From the NCBI GenBank assembly GCA_009712635.1, contig WASS01000020.1, forward strand, positions 248,001-312,000: DNA of 64,000 nt, written 5' to 3'. Source of the stretch: Hungatella sp. GTDB lineage: Bacteria; Bacillota; Clostridia; Lachnospirales; Lachnospiraceae. How positions within the stretch are numbered: the first letter of the stretch is position 1; each line of letters opens with the position of its first letter. The notes under the pieces are model-generated. The model was given only the letters and a program-made list of their open reading frames with translations, was not told where the DNA came from and searched no databases. Below, in pieces: positions 60,767 through 64,000 of the stretch. The translations under genes were made by a program, and so were the position numbers.

Positions 60767-61982
60767 AACCCATCCACCTCCTTACCTGTCCTAAGCTATT
60801 TAGAAATACCGAAATATCTTCTTCTGTATTGTAGATGGCAATGCTTGCCCGGACACAGGATCCAATTCCCATGTATTCCATTAATGGCTGTGCACAGTGA
60901 TGGCCGGCACGGACTGCAATTCCTTCTGAATCCAGAATTGTTGCTGTATCGTGGGGATGAACTCCATCTACATTAAAGGAGATAACCCCATGCCGGTCAC
61001 GGCTGTCTGTACTGCCGTATACGGTAATATAGGGCAGGGCATTAAGACCTTTCAGGGCTTGATCCATCAGCGCGTGTTCATGGGTACGAATTGTTTCCCA
61101 GCCTATGGAATTTATATATTCTATGGCTGCCGCAAGACCTGCTTCTCCACCTACATTCCTGGTTCCTGCCTCGAAACGGCGGGGGACTTCTGCATAGGTA
61201 GATGTCTGTTCATGGACGTTTGCAATCATATCACCTCCGCTTAAAAACGGAGGCATTTTCTCAAGCAGTTCTTTTTTGCCGTATAAAACACCGATGCCCA
61301 TGGGAGCGTACATCTTATGACCGGAAAATGCTGCAAAATCCACGCCCAGCTCTTTTATATCAACCGGCATATGGGATACACTCTGGGCGCAGTCTAAAAC
61401 CACTGCTGCACCATGTAATCGAGCGCGTTCCACAATGGATTTTACCGGTGCTTCTGTACCGAGTACATTTGATACGTGAGCAATGGCAATCAACCTTGTG
61501 CGTGAGTTTATTTTCCAATCCAGTTCTTCCTCTGCAATCCGCCCGTCTGGCCCTGGATATAGATAAACAAGCCTGGAACCGGTCTGCTTTGCAACTCTCT
61601 GCCAGGGTACCAGGTTGCTGTGATGTTCCGCCACGGAGATAAGAATTTCATCCCCCTTTTTTAAGAACTCCATACCATAGCTGTAAGCGACCAGATTAAG
61701 AGCTTCGGTGGCATTCTGGGTAAAAATAATTTCCTCCGGGTCGGCGTTTACAAAGCGAGCTGCGGTCAGTCTGGCGTTTTCATGAATATCTGTGGAGCGG
61801 ACACCCAGAGTGTAAACGCCCCTGTGTGGATTGGCATTATCCATGCGGTAATAATCATCCACTGCTTTTAAAACGGACAGAGGCTTGAAGGAAGTTGCTG
61901 CATTATCTAAGTATATCAGTCTCTTTTCATTTTCCGGAACGGAAAGTATGGGGAACTGATCACGAACTGATTTCATGTTCAT
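60756..61982 (-). CDS. sufS: Cysteine desulfurase SufS
   Basis: Class II PLP-dependent cysteine desulfurase, about 408 residues. The PLP lysine is in FSGHKMYAPMG and the catalytic cysteine in RAGHHCAQPLM. LDNAATSFKPLSV lies at the N-terminus. It supplies persulfide to SufU. AAAGGAGG lies 4 nt before the ATG at 61982 and 10 nt before a second ATG at 61976; either may be used. It overlaps the end of sufD by 23 nt. Confidence 0.95.
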   Translation of the reverse strand: MNMKSVRDQFPILSVPENEKRLIYLDNAATSFKPLSVLKAVDDYYRMDNANPHRGVYTLGVRSTDIHENARLTAARFVNADPEEIIFTQNATEALNLVAYSYGMEFLKKGDEILISVAEHHSNLVPWQRVAKQTGSRLVYLYPGPDGRIAEEELDWKINSRTRLIAIAHVSNVLGTEAPVKSIVERARLHGAAVVLDCAQSVSHMPVDIKELGVDFAAFSGHKMYAPMGIGVLYGKKELLEKMPPFLSGGDMIANVHEQTSTYAEVPRRFEAGTRNVGGEAGLAAAIEYINSIGWETIRTHEHALMDQALKGLNALPYITVYGSTDSRDRHGVISFNVDGVHPHDTATILDSEGIAVRAGHHCAQPLMEYMGIGSCVRASIAIYNTEEDISVFLNSLGQVRRWMGYGA

Positions 61983-63045
61983 CAAGCCTCCTTTCAATGA
62001 TAGTCAGAATCTCCTGGCGCAGATCGTCCTGAGTGATTTTGTTAAGCACCGGCATAAAACGGGCTTCTACCAGCAGACGCTTTGCCTCCATCAGGCTAAG
62101 TCCTCTGGAACAGAGATAGTAGAGCTGTTTTTCATCAAACCGGCCCAGAGTGGCTGCATGCTGTCCTTCCACCGCCTCTTCTCCGCAAAGGATTAAGGGA
62201 ACCGTCCTGTTTCTGGCACTGGGGCTTAACAGAAGTACGGTTTCATTTTCATGTCCGATAGAATGTGCAGATCCTGCTTTAAAGTCAATGGTTCCTCTTA
62301 AAATCTTGCTGCTATGACCTGAGAGAACTCCGGCGGTATGCATTTCACTAACTGTTTCCCTGCCAATATGGCTGGCAATGTCATTAAAGTCAAAAATCTG
62401 ATCTTCATCAGTAAAGTATGCAGTGTCCTGCTGGTAGCCTCCTCCCTGACCTTCCAGATGAGCCATTGATCCGCAGGCTGCTGTCTTTCCGCCAAATACG
62501 GCACGGATCAGTTCTATTTTTGCGCCTTTTCCAATGCGTGCGCCAACGGCATCAAAGCTCTGGCTGTTCTTTCCCAGCAACTGAATGGAAATAAGGCGGA
62601 CAAAGGAATCTGTCTGGGCATCTATCTGAGTTAAATTTTCAATAACTCCGTCTTTTGCATCCCCGCGATTAATCTGAACCACTGTAAGGTTACTTCCCGG
62701 ATTTGCTTTTATGGCAAAATGAGTTCTGATAACTGGCTGGGTAAGATCCAGATTCTGTGTGATGATAACAGGTTCACTGGCAATGCCATTCCCCAAGAGG
62801 TAACAGGTTTTATCTGCCCCATTTCTGATAGATTCATCCAGCCATTCCCCCATACCACTTTTAATATCAGCAACCTCCGCCGGGAGATGGTCCATCAGAG
62901 TGATTCCATGAGGAAGAATGCCGTCATAAGGAAGGTGTCTTCCTTGTAAATATTCTCTGTCAGGAGGCAGTGCTTTTTGATCCAGCCAGTTTACTCCGGT
63001 CCGGTTCCAGGTAGGAACGGGGAGCCGATTAATTTGTGTATTCAT
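61960..63045 (-). CDS. sufD: Fe-S assembly protein SufD
   Basis: Scaffold partner of SufB and SufC, 361 residues. The SufBD beta-helix core is visible with HFAIKANPGSNLTVVQIN and FDFNDIASHIGRETVSEMH. Near the C-terminus AATLGRFDEKQLYYLCSRGL and EARFMPVL are typical. AAAGGAGG precedes the MNTQINRLP start, excluding the 8 extra codons. It lies between sufB and sufS. Confidence 0.93.
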   Translation of the reverse strand: MNTQINRLPVPTWNRTGVNWLDQKALPPDREYLQGRHLPYDGILPHGITLMDHLPAEVADIKSGMGEWLDESIRNGADKTCYLLGNGIASEPVIITQNLDLTQPVIRTHFAIKANPGSNLTVVQINRGDAKDGVIENLTQIDAQTDSFVRLISIQLLGKNSQSFDAVGARIGKGAKIELIRAVFGGKTAACGSMAHLEGQGGGYQQDTAYFTDEDQIFDFNDIASHIGRETVSEMHTAGVLSGHSSKILRGTIDFKAGSAHSIGHENETVLLLSPSARNRTVPLILCGEEAVEGQHAATLGRFDEKQLYYLCSRGLSLMEAKRLLVEARFMPVLNKITQDDLRQEILTIIERRLDEHEISS

Positions 63046-63061
63046 AGTTCTGTTCCTCCTT

Positions 63062-64000
63062 TCAGCCAATGCTTCCTTTCATTTCAAGATGAATTAGATT
63101 GTTCATTTCAACCGCATATTCTAGCGGCAGTTCTTTTGCAATGGGTTCTGCAAAACCGCCTACGATTAAGGCTCTTGCATCATCCTCGGACAGACCGCGG
63201 CTCATCAGATAGAAGATTGCAGATTCACTGATTCTTCCGATTTTTGCCTCATGACCGATATCTGCCTGATTGCAGGAGATATCCATAACCGGTATGGTAT
63301 CGGAACGGGAAATGCTGTCAAGCATCAGTGATTCACAGGAAACCGCTGATTTGCTTCCTTCTGCTTTTTCCGTTACAGTTACTACGCTTCGGAATGTGGA
63401 ATTGCCTCCATCCCGGGATATGGATTTGGTTGAGATGTGGGAGGTGGTATCCGGCGCAGCATGGAGAACCTTCGCACCAGTATCCAGGTTCTGGCCTTCT
63501 CCCGCAAATGTGATGCCTGTAAACTCCATACGTGCCTTTTTCCCTTTTAAAATACTCATGGGGTATAGGTAGGAGATATGGGAGCCAAAGGATCCTGAAA
63601 TCCACTCCACAGTCCCGCCTTCCTCCACTGAGGCGCGTTTGGTGTTTAAATTGTACATATTCTTGGACCAGTTCTCGATGGTGGAGTAGCGGAGTCTTGC
63701 ATTTTTACCAACATACAGCTCCACACAGCCTGCATGCAGATTGGCAACGTAGTATCTGGGAGCCGAACAGCCTTCTATGAAATGAAGATAGGCTCCTTCC
63801 TCTACAATAATAAGCGTATGCTCAAACTGACCCGCACCCGGCGCATTAAGCCTGAAATAGGACTGAAGCGGGATTTCAACCGAAACTCCTGCGGGGACAT
63901 AAACAAAAGAACCTCCGGACCAGACCGCTCCGTGAAGAGCCGCAAACTTGTGGTCAGACGGAGGTACCAGTTTCATAAAATGCTTTCGTATCATATCACT
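63062..64000 (-). CDS. sufB: Fe-S assembly protein SufB, C-terminal part
   Basis: The gene continues past the right edge; 313 codons are visible. SufB core motifs include KFAALHGAVWSGGSFVYVPA, SIENW-like YSTIENWSKNMYNLNTKR and GHEAKIGRISESAIFYLMSR near the end. SufB holds the nascent cluster with SufC and SufD. It ends 17 bp before the sufD start. sufC is expected just beyond the window. Confidence 0.96.
   Translation of the reverse strand, partial: SDMIRKHFMKLVPPSDHKFAALHGAVWSGGSFVYVPAGVSVEIPLQSYFRLNAPGAGQFEHTLIIVEEGAYLHFIEGCSAPRYYVANLHAGCVELYVGKNARLRYSTIENWSKNMYNLNTKRASVEEGGTVEWISGSFGSHISYLYPMSILKGKKARMEFTGITFAGEGQNLDTGAKVLHAAPDTTSHISTKSISRDGGNSTFRSVVTVTEKAEGSKSAVSCESLMLDSISRSDTIPVMDISCNQADIGHEAKIGRISESAIFYLMSRGLSEDDARALIVGGFAEPIAKELPLEYAVEMNNLIHLEMKGSIG

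Overview
The window looks like a chromosomal segment of a low-GC, endospore-forming anaerobe of the Clostridia, most like a Lachnospiraceae member (inference). Supporting signs are an alpha/beta-type SASP gene, YlbJ and GerW/YtfJ sporulation proteins, the firmicute order plsX-acpP-rnc-smc-ftsY, RecU, a SufU-type Fe-S scaffold, an Agr-type peptide locus and strong GGAGG ribosome binding sites. No rRNA, tRNA, CRISPR array, transposase or phage gene was seen.

Layout. 1-0.6 kb: end of a family 3 glycoside hydrolase. 0.7-7.4 kb: a LacI-type regulator and a sugar operon deoC-rbsK-rbsD-rbsA-rbsC-rbsB, with the same 16-bp palindrome in front of the regulator and in front of deoC. 7.5-8.9 kb: a MATE exporter. 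9.0-17.0 kb: plsX-acpP-rnc-smc-ftsY-ilvA, with a 52-bp repeat unit on both sides of rnc. 17.0-20.5 kb: a divergent Agr-like quorum-sensing locus (response regulator and kinase leftward, agrB and a cysteine-free agrD-like peptide rightward) followed by an unknown 62-residue ORF. 20.5-30.6 kb: rqcH (leftward), then yicC-gmk-rpoZ, rimO-pgsA-cinA, uncharacterised genes, gerW and a tiny membrane protein. 30.6-43.4 kb: rpmB, Asp23, a FakA-like kinase, recG, udk, a SASP gene, rsmD-coaD, ylbJ, a peptidase M23 gene and RNA-modification genes. 43.3-48.2 kb: a YgiQ-type radical SAM protein, an SDR, a membrane protein, an RluA-type synthase and recU. 48.2-54.3 kb: histidine operon hisZ-hisG-hisD-hisB-hisA-hisIE from a consensus promoter; hisH and hisF are absent and a degenerate HisF-like barrel is fused to HisIE. 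54.3-58.7 kb: an AraC-type regulator followed by an AT-rich accessory stretch with a leaderless subtilisin-like protease and small membrane proteins. 58.8-64 kb: pepT, and the leftward sufB-sufD-sufS-sufU operon running off the right edge.

Most promising for follow-up: the serine- or threonine-based AgrD-like precursor, the HisF-like/HisIE fusion in a his operon without hisHF, the repeat array bracketing rnc (one repeat tail supplies the rnc stop codon), and the accessory stretch around the S8 protease, which also holds a decayed duplicate of part of the neighbouring AraC-type gene. Starts given here were often moved downstream of the longest ORF on the basis of ribosome binding sites and conserved N-termini. 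Family names rest on motif recognition by eye; no search was run.
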